This document shows positions 9,401 through 17,020 of a stretch of 64,000 nt of DNA, one piece after another. The first letter of the stretch is position 1. The number at the start of each line of letters is the position of its first letter. The notes under the pieces are model-generated. The model was given only the letters and a program-made list of their open reading frames with translations, was not told the DNA's origin and made no database searches. Source of the stretch: CAZJYI01 sp964550025 (GTDB lineage: Bacteria; Verrucomicrobiota; Kiritimatiellia; UBA8416; CAYOBW01); contig CAZJYI010000042.1 in NCBI GenBank assembly GCA_964550025.1, forward strand, positions 13,028 to 77,027, read 5' to 3'. Both the position numbers and the translations under genes were made by a program.

Positions 9401-10403
9401 AGGCCATGCTTTCCCGGAACACGGCCTGGCGGGCATTGAACCAGTTGAACAGCAGAGTCCCTTTCTTGACGCGCCCGTACTTGTCCTTGAGTTCCCCGTC
9501 GGGGTCGTATGCCAGCAGGCAGGCCCTGCCGTAAACAATGTACTTATCATCGAGCGCCTGGGCGTAGCTGCCGCCGTTGTAGAAGCGGTATTCATGCGAG
9601 TCCTTGACCCGCGGGAGGGGGGTGTTGAAATCCATGGGGCGACCGTCCCTCGTCCATCGCGCGGGGGTCGTGCGGGAGGTCGTGAAGAGCGTGTCGCCGG
9701 CGATGAGAATATGGCCCTGCGGCACGTTCTTGCAGTGCCCACCCTCGTCAAGCTGCCGGCACCAGCGAACCGTGCCGTCCCGTGTGTCAATGGCGTAGAA
9801 GTACAGCCGATTGTAGGGAAACAGCCCCGCCGTGAGGTAGACGGTGCCGTCCTCCACGATGCCGCCGGCGCGGATAGGCCAGACGGAAGAGAAGCGCCCG
9901 TGGCCGAGCATGAGGTCGTCGGCAGGCGCGACGTTGACGGTCCATAGCTGCCGGCCGTCCCCGGCGTCGAGACAGCGCACCACGCCGTCGTCGGCCGACA
10001 CGATCACCCGTCCCTCCCGGCAGACGGGGGCCAGGCGCGGCGCGCCGCCGGTCAAGTGCCGCCACTTGATCCGGCCGGTGGCAGCATCCACCGCGTAGAC
10101 GGCGTGTTCGCCGGACGAGCAGAAGAAGCACGTGTCGCCGGCGGCAACCACGCGCGGCGCATCGTCGAAGCTGACGTTGGGCTTGTTCTTGAGCGCCCCG
10201 TAACCGTTGACGGGTAACGACCACCCCGCAGCCGGAGGGAACGACGGCGTGAAGACCCAGCGCGGCGCCAACGGGGGCCGGAGAGATTCCGCCGTCACTC
10301 CCGTGCGCCCATTGTCGTGCATGAACGTGGGCCAGTCGTCGGCCCGGGAGCGAGGAGGCAGCAGAGACAACGCCATCGCCGCCATAACGAGAACGGGCAA
10401 CAA
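6438..10403 (-). CDS. Large secreted PQQ-type beta-propeller protein with methyltransferase-like insert and malectin-like C terminus
   Basis: About 1321 residues. A hydrophobic leader ending near LLPPRSRA is followed by DDWPTFMHDNGRTGVT, typical of secreted propellers with PQQ-type blades. Repeats such as VYAVDAATGRIKWR, VRCLDAGDGRQLWTV and VCAVDAVTGEQLWSADTG form two propeller regions. Between them, near residues 520-670, is an alpha/beta segment reminiscent of a class I SAM-dependent methyltransferase (YCLVLGADDADLATAIA, then a later FNLVVDQAAL). The last ~110 residues resemble a malectin-like carbohydrate-binding fold (YSVRLYFAEPEDLAPGQRVF). Enzymatic activity is not established. The start is uncertain: TTG at 10403 is used, with CTG 10415 and ATG 10385 as alternatives; the frame stays open to 10661 through repeat DNA. 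galM lies 108 nt downstream on the same strand. Confidence 0.8.
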   Translation of the reverse strand: MLPVLVMAAMALSLLPPRSRADDWPTFMHDNGRTGVTAESLRPPLAPRWVFTPSFPPAAGWSLPVNGYGALKNKPNVSFDDAPRVVAAGDTCFFCSSGEHAVYAVDAATGRIKWRHLTGGAPRLAPVCREGRVIVSADDGVVRCLDAGDGRQLWTVNVAPADDLMLGHGRFSSVWPIRAGGIVEDGTVYLTAGLFPYNRLYFYAIDTRDGTVRWCRQLDEGGHCKNVPQGHILIAGDTLFTTSRTTPARWTRDGRPMDFNTPLPRVKDSHEYRFYNGGSYAQALDDKYIVYGRACLLAYDPDGELKDKYGRVKKGTLLFNWFNARQAVFRESMAYLSTDTHLLAIRKDILPDIAARECREFEEAYKFLRIAHRLELMERYERLVRESGEEAPQTRALRNGPLRWSRERWNKWPEASRAIIEKIRRRTAWMTALRVTEALILAGDVLYAGGEDLVCAVDAVTGEQLWSADTGSRVRGLAVASGRLYVSTIDGCVRCFAKGSGAGEPAQVSPVTDRQEKAGPVALARELVRQGGCDRGYCLVLGADDADLATAIARVSRLRVELLTTDAEKVGRLRRALAEEGLHGGRICVRHQSSSRRLPYPPYVFNLVVDQAALSGGRPAITPSEAVRVTKPCGGVALVDVPAEQRREIERLGAVCREQEDVVRIERGKIPGSRDWTHNYATAANTYSSEDPHVKGPFGVLWYGDPGPRKRIERHATPPIPLLVNGRLFTTGYDLVMAYDAYNGICYWEREIPGATREGLPLGTSNLAAGTNSLFVVIDGRECLRLDARTGETLQRYPVSAREGAEINSWAWIALDRDRLYGSRAEYDPKRRRARRQTSETVFALDVGTGRSVWAYDGRGIDHDGIAIDGGRLFLVDRALAPEECENARNQIPRDASVPDREQVGRDGKAVAADLRALVALDAVTGRQLWRKPLDVTDITIDDTIVHHARVGVACMVKDGVVVVHGTGSLGHPHKEFLAGEFARRAMYAFDAANGTYLWGGRKGYRKRPIIVGDHVYAEPFAWHLRTGEQKMVTSPLSGRPQTFDIHRGYIGCSHLLASGTALFGNRNGIACYNLDDQAGFVPFDGVSLACGLCAVPANGIFVAPEGRSGCTCPTPIHTSLALYPKPVGGAWGDGVSGGCAEVAPLPVRHVSINLGAPGYRRDAERQLWIPYPARVDTGALGKWLPTYQHDRDMCYRLVELRQTITGTDLPWVFTSGYAHTKPLIFRLQEEGASPAKYSVRLYFAEPEDLAPGQRVFSVVLQGRTVIEELDVVRLAGGARRALVRHVRGVKVERDLRIELVPSAAAAVKTPILCGFQAFRE

Positions 10404-10653
10404 CCGAGAACACAGCGTTGAAAGCGAGTGTGGAATTGAGGTATGTGGTATCAGTTGCGCAAGACATGTAGCCCGTGATTGCCGAGCGCGGGCGGAAGCG
10501 CGGGTCTGCCGCAGGCGACACTCTGTTTGCGCCGGATTGGGCCCACTTCCGTCCGCCACAGGCGGAGGGCTACCTGAGAGCACGTAGAACGGTCTGGCAC
10601 AACGAAGACCATGTAAAGGCGTGCGAGCAGGAAGATCTGCCGAGGAATACATC
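10404..10653. other. Divergent intergenic region with GTAGC-type palindromes
   Basis: This separates the propeller gene (-) from the cupin gene (+). It contains GTAGCCCGTGATTGCCGAGC followed by GCGGGCGGAAGCGCGGG (about 10469-10507), and a TCCGCC-ACA-GGCGGA hairpin (10552-10566) followed by GGGCTAC. The same CCGCC-N3-GGCGG plus GGGCTAC layout recurs at 23674-23695. Promoters for both genes should lie here but none is recognisable by eye. Confidence 0.5.
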
Positions 10654-11001
10654 ATGGCCAACTACATCATCGAACAGCTTGACGAGATCGAGCCGGTCGC
10701 CTGCCCCTGCGGGCAGTCGCGCCGCGCGTTCGTGGCGCCGGACAACTCGGTAGCCACGCTACACAAGGTCGACATCTCGACCGACGCGCGGGTACATTAT
10801 CACAAGGAACTGACGGAAATCTATCTGGTTCTCGAGGGTGAGGGCCACCTCGAGCTCGACGGGGAGCTCGTACCGGTGCAGCCGTTCACGACTGTTCTGA
10901 TCAGACCCGGTTGCCGCCATCGCGCGGTGGGGCAACTGAAGATCATCGTGACGGCGATCCCGGCATTTGATCCGGAGGATGAGTGGTTCGACGAAGAGTA
11001 A
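10654..11001 (+). CDS. Small single-domain cupin protein
   Basis: A 115-residue single cupin barrel. The metal-binding first motif is VHYHKELTEIYLVLEGEG, with His48, His50 and Glu55 as candidate ligands. The second motif is IRPGCRHRAVG, with one further His. No signal peptide is visible, so it is cytoplasmic. Cupins of this size include sugar isomerases, dioxygenases and ligand sensors, and nothing here decides between them. ATG at 10654 is chosen because GAGGA at 10642-10646 is well spaced; the upstream in-frame GTG at 10621 has no such site. It stands alone between hairpin-rich intergenic regions. Confidence 0.82.
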   Translation: MANYIIEQLDEIEPVACPCGQSRRAFVAPDNSVATLHKVDISTDARVHYHKELTEIYLVLEGEGHLELDGELVPVQPFTTVLIRPGCRHRAVGQLKIIVTAIPAFDPEDEWFDEE

Positions 11002-11289
11002 AGAGGGCTGAAAGCCCGAGAGAAACCAGCCCAGGGCGTCAGCCCTGGGGACAGCGGAAGAACCAAATCGTCGAGGGCTGAAAGCCCGGCACAGGTCTCC
11101 CGGAAGGACTTGTGCCGGGCTTTCAGCCCTTGACCCACATCTCAACCGTCGTACCCCGACCCTGACGGGTCGGGCTGGCATGTATCGGGCCGTTGGCCCT
11201 CTGTGGACCTGCATGCAGGGCACGTGTAGCCAGACTCCGCTCGCTCACGCTCGCGACTACAGGGCGCGGCAACCCAGCCAAGAACGCAA
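11002..11289. repeat. Cluster of short perfect hairpins with different stems
   Basis: No gene is supported. In order: AGGGCTGAAAGCCC (about 11004-11017), CCCAGGGC-GTCA-GCCCTGGG (11030-11049), a perfect 20-bp stem (arms 11074-11093 and 11111-11130), CCCGACCC-TGAC-GGGTCGGG (11155-11174), a GGGCC-GTT-GGCCC hairpin (near 11185) and a GTAGCC...GACTAC element (11224-11263). The stems differ in sequence but share 5-8 bp arms and 3-5 nt loops. No transposase is nearby. Confidence 0.8.
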
Positions 11290-11315
11290 AACGGGCCGCC
11301 GGATGGCGGCCCGTT
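11290..11315 (-). terminator. Intrinsic terminator of xylose isomerase gene
   Basis: The arms AACGGGCCGCC (11290-11300) and GGCGGCCCGTT (11305-11315) form a perfect 11-bp stem with a 4-nt loop. Read on the minus strand, the stem is followed by TTTGCGTTCTT. It begins 24 nt past the xylA stop codon, where a terminator is expected. Confidence 0.75.
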
Positions 11316-11338
11316 CCTTGTATCGGCATGGATGACCT

Positions 11339-12673
<1,335 letters not shown>

Positions 12674-12935
12674 GCTGCCTGACCTCGCCTGGTATTAGGG
12701 TTATGCGGTATTCTCGTTCGCTTTGCTCTTACGCGACAGTCTGCGCGCGGGCGCAGAGACAGACTGCCAGTGTGGATGGATAGCAGACTCACGCGCGGTT
12801 TTCCAGCGGTTTTTGAGATTCACGAAAGAGCTTGCCTGTCCTGCCTGCCTCTGTTTTACTGCGCGGGAAGCTAGCCCGCGTTTCTGACCGGGCGCGTCGC
12901 GAGTGCGTATACACATCCAAAGAGGAGGATCAAGT
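12674..12935. promoter_or_regulatory. Divergent promoter region between xylose isomerase and oxidoreductase
   Basis: This 262-nt gap separates two genes transcribed away from each other, so it must carry both promoters. A partial dyad (AGTCTG...CAGACT type, about 12736-12769) and a CGCGGG/CCCGCG hairpin (around 12860-12880) are visible. A matching operator for a known regulator could not be assigned. Confidence 0.4.
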
Positions 12936-14141
12936 ATGGCGAAGAAACCTCTGAGAGTCGGCCTGGTCGGTGGCGGTGGCGGCGGGGCGTTCATCGTTCA
13001 TCCGCATCAGAAGGCCATCCACTTCGACGGCACGCGCCGTGTCGTCGCCGGGGCCCTGTTCCCGGACCCGGAGATTGCGCTCAAGGAAGCCCGCAAGTGG
13101 CCCTACAAGATCAAGGGTTACGGGTCGTACGACGACATGATCGCGGCCCAGGCGGACCTGCCGGCGGACGAGAAACTGGATTACATCCTGATCGTAACGC
13201 CGAACCACGTGCACTACGATCCGGCCATGAAGGCCATCGAGGCCGGCATCCCCGTCTTCTGCGAAAAGCCGCTGACAGTGACGCTGCAGGAGTCGGCGGA
13301 CCTGGTCAAAGCCGTGCGCCGCAAGAAGATCCCCTTCTGCGTCGCCCACACGTACCTGGGCCATTGGACGAGCCGCCTCTCGCGCTACATCGTACAGAAG
13401 GGGCTGCTGGGTGACGTCCGCTGGGTGGACTCGTACTACATCCAGGGCTGGCTGGCCGAGAAGCTGGAAGACAGCGGCCAGCAGCAGGCGTCCTGGCGCG
13501 TCGACCCGAAGAAGGCCGGCGGTTCCTGCTGCGGCGGCGACATCGGCACGCATGCCCTGATGCAGCTTCGCTACGTCACGGGACTGGACGTGACCAAGGT
13601 GTCGGCCCAGATGGAGACGTTTGTCCCCGGGCGCCAGCTCGACGATCACTTCACGATCTACTGCGAGATGGCCAACGGCGGCAAGGCACTGGTGCGCGCG
13701 TCGCAGATCTGCCACGGTCACAAGAACGACCTCGGCATCGAGGTCGTCGGCACCAAGGGCTCCCTCGTCTGGAAGCAGGAAGATCCCGAGAGCCTGACCA
13801 TCCTCCTACCGGGCAAGCCGGACATGGTCTACTGGCGCGGCGCCGTGTCGCCGGGCGACGGCTTCCTGCCCAAGAACATGCCGGCGGATCTCATGGACGA
13901 GCCGACGATCCCGCCGGGACACGGCGAAGCCTTCCACGACGCATTCGCGCGCCTGCACCGCTGCTTCGAGGCGGATGTCCGCAAGTACAACGCGGGCCGG
14001 AAGTTCAAGTGCGACGGCTCAAAGTACGCCAACGTCATCGACGGCTGGATGGGTATCGCCTTCATCGACGCCTGCCTGAAGTCGCAGGCCAAGAAGGGCG
14101 CCTGGGTCAAGATGGCCAAGACCCCGGCCCCCATCAAGTAG
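12936..14141 (+). CDS. Gfo/Idh/MocA family NAD(P)-dependent oxidoreductase
   Basis: A 401-residue cytoplasmic oxidoreductase. The N-terminal Rossmann motif VGLVGGGGGGAF (about residues 8-19) is followed by the family's CEKPLTVTLQ segment carrying the catalytic Lys. The C-terminal alpha/beta domain includes GGSCCGGDIGTHALMQLRYVTG, with the conserved GxDxGxH-like Asp and His. Members oxidise or reduce sugars and inositols, and the substrate cannot be read here. Divergence from xylose isomerase hints at pentose or aldose metabolism. ATG at 12936 has AGAGGAGGA immediately upstream; an in-frame earlier GTG at 12903 lacks a site. An intrinsic terminator follows at 14174-14209. Confidence 0.93.
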   Translation: MAKKPLRVGLVGGGGGGAFIVHPHQKAIHFDGTRRVVAGALFPDPEIALKEARKWPYKIKGYGSYDDMIAAQADLPADEKLDYILIVTPNHVHYDPAMKAIEAGIPVFCEKPLTVTLQESADLVKAVRRKKIPFCVAHTYLGHWTSRLSRYIVQKGLLGDVRWVDSYYIQGWLAEKLEDSGQQQASWRVDPKKAGGSCCGGDIGTHALMQLRYVTGLDVTKVSAQMETFVPGRQLDDHFTIYCEMANGGKALVRASQICHGHKNDLGIEVVGTKGSLVWKQEDPESLTILLPGKPDMVYWRGAVSPGDGFLPKNMPADLMDEPTIPPGHGEAFHDAFARLHRCFEADVRKYNAGRKFKCDGSKYANVIDGWMGIAFIDACLKSQAKKGAWVKMAKTPAPIK

Positions 14142-14173
14142 TCCCCGTCAGACGGGACGACGAACGCAACCGG

Positions 14174-14209
14174 GCGCGGCGGCGAATGCCGTCGCGCTCG
14201 TTGTCTTTT
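14174..14209 (+). terminator. Intrinsic terminator after oxidoreductase gene
   Basis: The stem GCGCGGCG (14174-14181) pairs with CGTCGCGC (14190-14197), with one G-U pair and an 8-nt loop. It is followed by the T-rich TCGTTGTCTTTT. It lies 32 nt past the oxidoreductase stop and before the convergent coiled-coil gene. Confidence 0.65.
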
Positions 14210-14214
14210 CGTCG

Positions 14215-14697
14215 CTATCCATGCACCGGGGGTCGCCGGGCCAACCGTTTCGGGAAGTGCCCCGCATGCGGTTCGACGAACTTCAGTCTATCGAGAGCGG
14301 CGATGTACTTCGTGGTCAGGGCTTTCGTCCTGCTGTTCCGGAGTCCCTCTATCTTGTCGCGGGCTTCATGATACCCCGTCCCAGCGGTTCGCATCGAAGC
14401 AGGCAGGACGCCGTCAGCATCTCGCGGAACCGTCTTTTCCCTTCGAAGCCGCTCCTGCTCTTCCTTAGCTTTGAGAACCGTCGCGAGCTCGCCCTTCTTC
14501 TGTGCTGCGGCCATGAGTCGCTCGATAGTCTTCTCGTACGCTCCAAGCAGCTTGGCCAGACCCTCCGCACACTCATCATCAATCTTCTTCAGTTCCGCCT
14601 CATACGTCTTCTTGTAGGTTTCGACAGACGGTTCCGCAGCCTTGAGCGGCACAACCGCCACCGATGCAACAAGGAGTGTGAGCAGACATCGTTTCAT
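14215..14697 (-). CDS. Small secreted coiled-coil protein of unknown function
   Basis: A 160-residue protein with a clear signal peptide (MKRCLLTLLVASVAVVPLKA, cut before AEPS). A helical, charge-rich body follows with the pattern YxxxLxxL...AxxKGxLxxxLxxKxExxR seen twice. The same pattern occurs in the larger protein at 27957-28931, suggesting one paralogous family. The function is unknown; the likely location is the periplasm. GGAGGTGA just upstream of 14697 fixes the start, although the frame is open to 14724. The C terminus ends abruptly in a basic tail read from DNA resembling the 35-bp repeat of 4984-5230, so the original C terminus may have been replaced. Confidence 0.75.
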   Translation of the reverse strand: MKRCLLTLLVASVAVVPLKAAEPSVETYKKTYEAELKKIDDECAEGLAKLLGAYEKTIERLMAAAQKKGELATVLKAKEEQERLRREKTVPRDADGVLPASMRTAGTGYHEARDKIEGLRNSRTKALTTKYIAALDRLKFVEPHAGHFPKRLARRPPVHG

Positions 14698-15040
14698 TCG
14701 TGTCACCTCCGAGAACAACACCACTGGGCGAGTGGCAAGCTCTACGAGGGCTTACCTTTGACAATCGCCGCACGGTACAAGATTGTGACACCTCCGTCAA
14801 GTTTGAGACTTCTGCCATCGCTGATGCACGGCACGTTCCTGATCCGCTCCCATACGCAACGCATCACTGTCTGTCGGGCCGGAGGACGAGAGCACGCGAA
14901 ATGGCGAGCTTGCAGGCGTGATGGCGTCAAGGAGGGAGGCGGAGCGTTTCACTGCTGAGCAGTCCGTTCCGGAAGAGACAGTCGCCATGATCGTGTCGGA
15001 AAGCGTTGATAATCTCATTGACTCTCGTGGACCACCGGGC
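14698..15040. other. Intergenic stretch with no recognised feature
   Basis: About 340 nt between the secreted coiled-coil gene (-) and the inverted repeat preceding the ATPase gene (+). Short open frames exist on both strands but show no ribosome site, domain pattern or plausible protein composition. Both promoters should lie here; a TTGACA at 14758 lacks a convincing -10 partner. Confidence 0.5.
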
Positions 15041-15087
15041 GATATTATCCCTATAGTATATTCTGAGGCCATTATAGGGACAATATC
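15041..15087. promoter_or_regulatory. Inverted repeat abutting the start codon, candidate operator or translational hairpin
   Basis: The left arm is GATATTATCCCTATA (15041-15055) and the right arm is TATAGGGACAATATC (15073-15087). They match at 14 of 15 positions with a 17-nt spacer. The right arm ends on the base before the ATPase ATG at 15088, and its TAGGGA is the only Shine-Dalgarno-like sequence for that gene. The site is AT-rich in a GC-rich window. It could bind a repressor as DNA or fold as RNA and hide the ribosome site. Confidence 0.65.
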
Positions 15088-16527
15088 ATGCGGTCAGGTA
15101 ACTCGGGATTCCCTTTCGTCGCGCGCACCCGAGAGCTCGAACAGCTTCATGCGACACTGAATCGGCCGGCTCCGACTGTCTCAGTGATATACGGACGCAG
15201 ACGCGTGGGGAAGAGCGCGTTGATCAGGAAGGCGCTGGAGGCCAGACCCGCGCTCTATTTCGAGGGGCTGGAGAACCAGTCGACCTCGGAACAGCTATCG
15301 AGCTTCTGCCTGCAGCTCCGGAGACAGACCCGGGAGTCGGCTGCCAAGGATGCGCCCAGGACGTGGCGCGAGGCCTTTCTGCTTCTTGAACCGGTTCTGA
15401 GACAACGACCATCTTGCGTCGTGCTTGACGAGTTCCAGTGGATGGCCAACTACAGAGCGGCCATCGTGTCGGACCTCAAGATGGTCTGGGAGCAGTACCT
15501 GGCGCGCATTCCTGGAGTGTCGTTGATCCTGTGCGGCTCCATTGCCTCGTTCATGCTCAAGAAGGTGGTCAGGGGATCGGCCTTGTACGGTCGGACCGAT
15601 CGTGTGATTCACTTACGGGAGTTTTCACTTGCGGAATCCGCCGAAATGCGCCCCGAGTACGGCAGAGAGGAGCTGCTGGATGCCTACATGATGCTTGGCG
15701 GCATTCCCAAGTACCTGGAGCTCCTGGCAGACTATCCCTCCCTGTACCTTGCCATCGAAGACCTGGGTTTCCGCGAGAACGGATTCCTGGTGGATGAGTT
15801 CGAGAGGATCTTCGTGAGCCACTTCGGTCGCAACGAGGACTATGTGCGCATCATTGGCGCACTGGCGAAGCACCCGTACGGCATCTCTCGCAAGACACTG
15901 TCGGCGGCCGCCCGTGTCGACCTCGGCGGCGGACTCAGCCGAAACCTCCAGGACCTCGAGTCAGCGGGCTTCATCCGATCCATTCGGCCCATCGCCCGCC
16001 CTGCCAACACGCGGCGGGTCAAGTACGTCCTCTCGGACGCCTACCTCCGTTTCTACTATGCCATGGTTCGCTCGGATCTGCGGACCATCCGTTCAGGGCA
16101 ATCTACGGTCCGATTCGGGGCGCTGACACAGCGGGCCGCATTTCACGGGTGGAGAGGCCGGGCGTTCGAGCTCACGTGCGCACGGCATGCCCCGCTGATC
16201 GCGCACGAGCTTGGCTTCCACGGCATTGAGTATTCGTTCGGGCCCTACTTCAGAGCCGCGAATGCCACGGTGAAGGGCGCCCAGGTAGATCTGGTTTTTG
16301 ACCGGGCGGACAATGTCCTGACACTCTGCGAGATGAAATGCAGTCGACGCCCCATCGGACAGAACGTTATCCGGGAAATCGAACAGAAGGCCGATCTGCT
16401 GCGGGATGCGTTCCCCACCAAGACCATTCAGAATGTCCTCGTCTATCATGGTTCCATCACAGGCAGTGTCGCGAAGTCGCCCTACATCTACCGAGCCCTG
16501 AGCTCGGATGTGCTATTCGCAGGTTGA
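15088..16527 (+). CDS. AAA ATPase with C-terminal PD-(D/E)XK-like domain (archaeal-type ATPase/DUF234-like)
   Basis: A 479-residue protein. The N-terminal P-loop domain has Walker A GRRRVGKS (36-43) and Walker B VVLDEFQW (Asp114, Glu115). A winged-helix-like middle (ISRKTLSAAARV...LSRNLQDLESAGFI) follows. The C-terminal part, near residues 397-420, reads QVDLVFDRADNVLTLCEMKCS, matching the D...ExK core of PD-(D/E)XK nuclease folds. This is the architecture of a widespread family often annotated ATP-binding protein or DUF234; its function is largely unknown, and links to DNA metabolism or mobile elements have been suggested. The start lies directly after an inverted repeat whose right arm supplies the only ribosome-site-like AGGGA. 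It is a single gene, and the amidohydrolase remnant begins 52 nt downstream. Confidence 0.85.
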   Translation: MRSGNSGFPFVARTRELEQLHATLNRPAPTVSVIYGRRRVGKSALIRKALEARPALYFEGLENQSTSEQLSSFCLQLRRQTRESAAKDAPRTWREAFLLLEPVLRQRPSCVVLDEFQWMANYRAAIVSDLKMVWEQYLARIPGVSLILCGSIASFMLKKVVRGSALYGRTDRVIHLREFSLAESAEMRPEYGREELLDAYMMLGGIPKYLELLADYPSLYLAIEDLGFRENGFLVDEFERIFVSHFGRNEDYVRIIGALAKHPYGISRKTLSAAARVDLGGGLSRNLQDLESAGFIRSIRPIARPANTRRVKYVLSDAYLRFYYAMVRSDLRTIRSGQSTVRFGALTQRAAFHGWRGRAFELTCARHAPLIAHELGFHGIEYSFGPYFRAANATVKGAQVDLVFDRADNVLTLCEMKCSRRPIGQNVIREIEQKADLLRDAFPTKTIQNVLVYHGSITGSVAKSPYIYRALSSDVLFAG

Positions 16528-16579
16528 GAGAGCTGGAGCCTCATGCCCTTGAACTACCTCTGCCAAGGAGAACGGAAGA

Positions 16580-16961
16580 ATGAGAGATCTACCGAGGCCG
16601 GTGACTGAGACGGGTGTAACAAGACGATCCGTCGTCGGCTGCCTGGCAGGCGGGATGGTGGGGTGTGCCCCGTTGATTGCAGCCGGAAAGCGCAAAGAAG
16701 GTCCGCCGCCAATGATCGACACACACCAGCATTTGTGGGACATCACCAAGCTCAACCTTCCCTGGATCAGGAAATCGCCGCTGCCTGAATGCCTTTGGCC
16801 CCAATCGCGTGGTCTTCGGCAGCGACTGGCCCGTCTGCCTGCGTGGAGCGACGTATAGCGAGTGGGTGGCGGCCCTGAAAGATGTTATCGCCTCTCGGTC
16901 CGAGGCCGAACAGCGGAAGCTTCTGCACGACAATGCAGTGGGGTTCTATCGGCTTGCATGA
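16580..16961 (+). pseudogene. Amidohydrolase (TIM-barrel, Amidohydrolase_2 type) with internal deletion and frame change
   Basis: The 5' part is a normal gene start: AAGGAG at 16565-16570, ATG at 16580, a leader with paired arginines (TRRSVVGCLAGGMVGC, Tat/lipoprotein-like), then MIDTHQHLWDITKLNLPWI, the family's metal-binding HxH. Near 16783 the reading frame must change. The next frame gives LNAFGPNRVVFGSDWPVCL, the classic C-terminal FGSDWP motif, and runs to LLHDNAVGFYRLA and a stop at 16961. Intact relatives have roughly 200 more residues between the two halves, so an internal deletion out of frame destroyed the gene. Substrates of relatives are lactones and similar compounds. The original substrate cannot be known. 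Confidence 0.85.
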
Positions 16962-16975
16962 CGTTTCGGCAGGGC

Positions 16976-17018
16976 GCCGGCTGGAAGCCGGCGGTACTGG
17001 TCACCGGCTGGAAGCCGG
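16976..17018. repeat. Two tandem GCCGGC-TGGAA-GCCGGC hairpins
   Basis: GCCGGC (16976-16981) and GCCGGC (16987-16992) flank TGGAA. A second copy, CCGGC-TGGAA-GCCGG, lies at 17004-17018. They sit in the short gap after the amidohydrolase remnant, immediately before the minus-strand stop at 17021. They share the (G)GAAGCC core with other hairpins in the window and may act as a terminator. Confidence 0.7.
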
Positions 17019-17020
17019 CG

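Noticed and set aside
6546..9947. 1133-codon open frame antisense to the propeller gene
   Set aside because: It lies wholly within a well-supported minus-strand gene, has no ribosome site and an Arg/Gly/Pro-rich composition typical of antisense frames in high-GC DNA.
14758..14790. TTGACA as a -35 promoter box
   Set aside because: At the correct distance only GATTGT is present, too poor a -10 match to call a promoter, and it lies about 300 nt from the next plus-strand gene.
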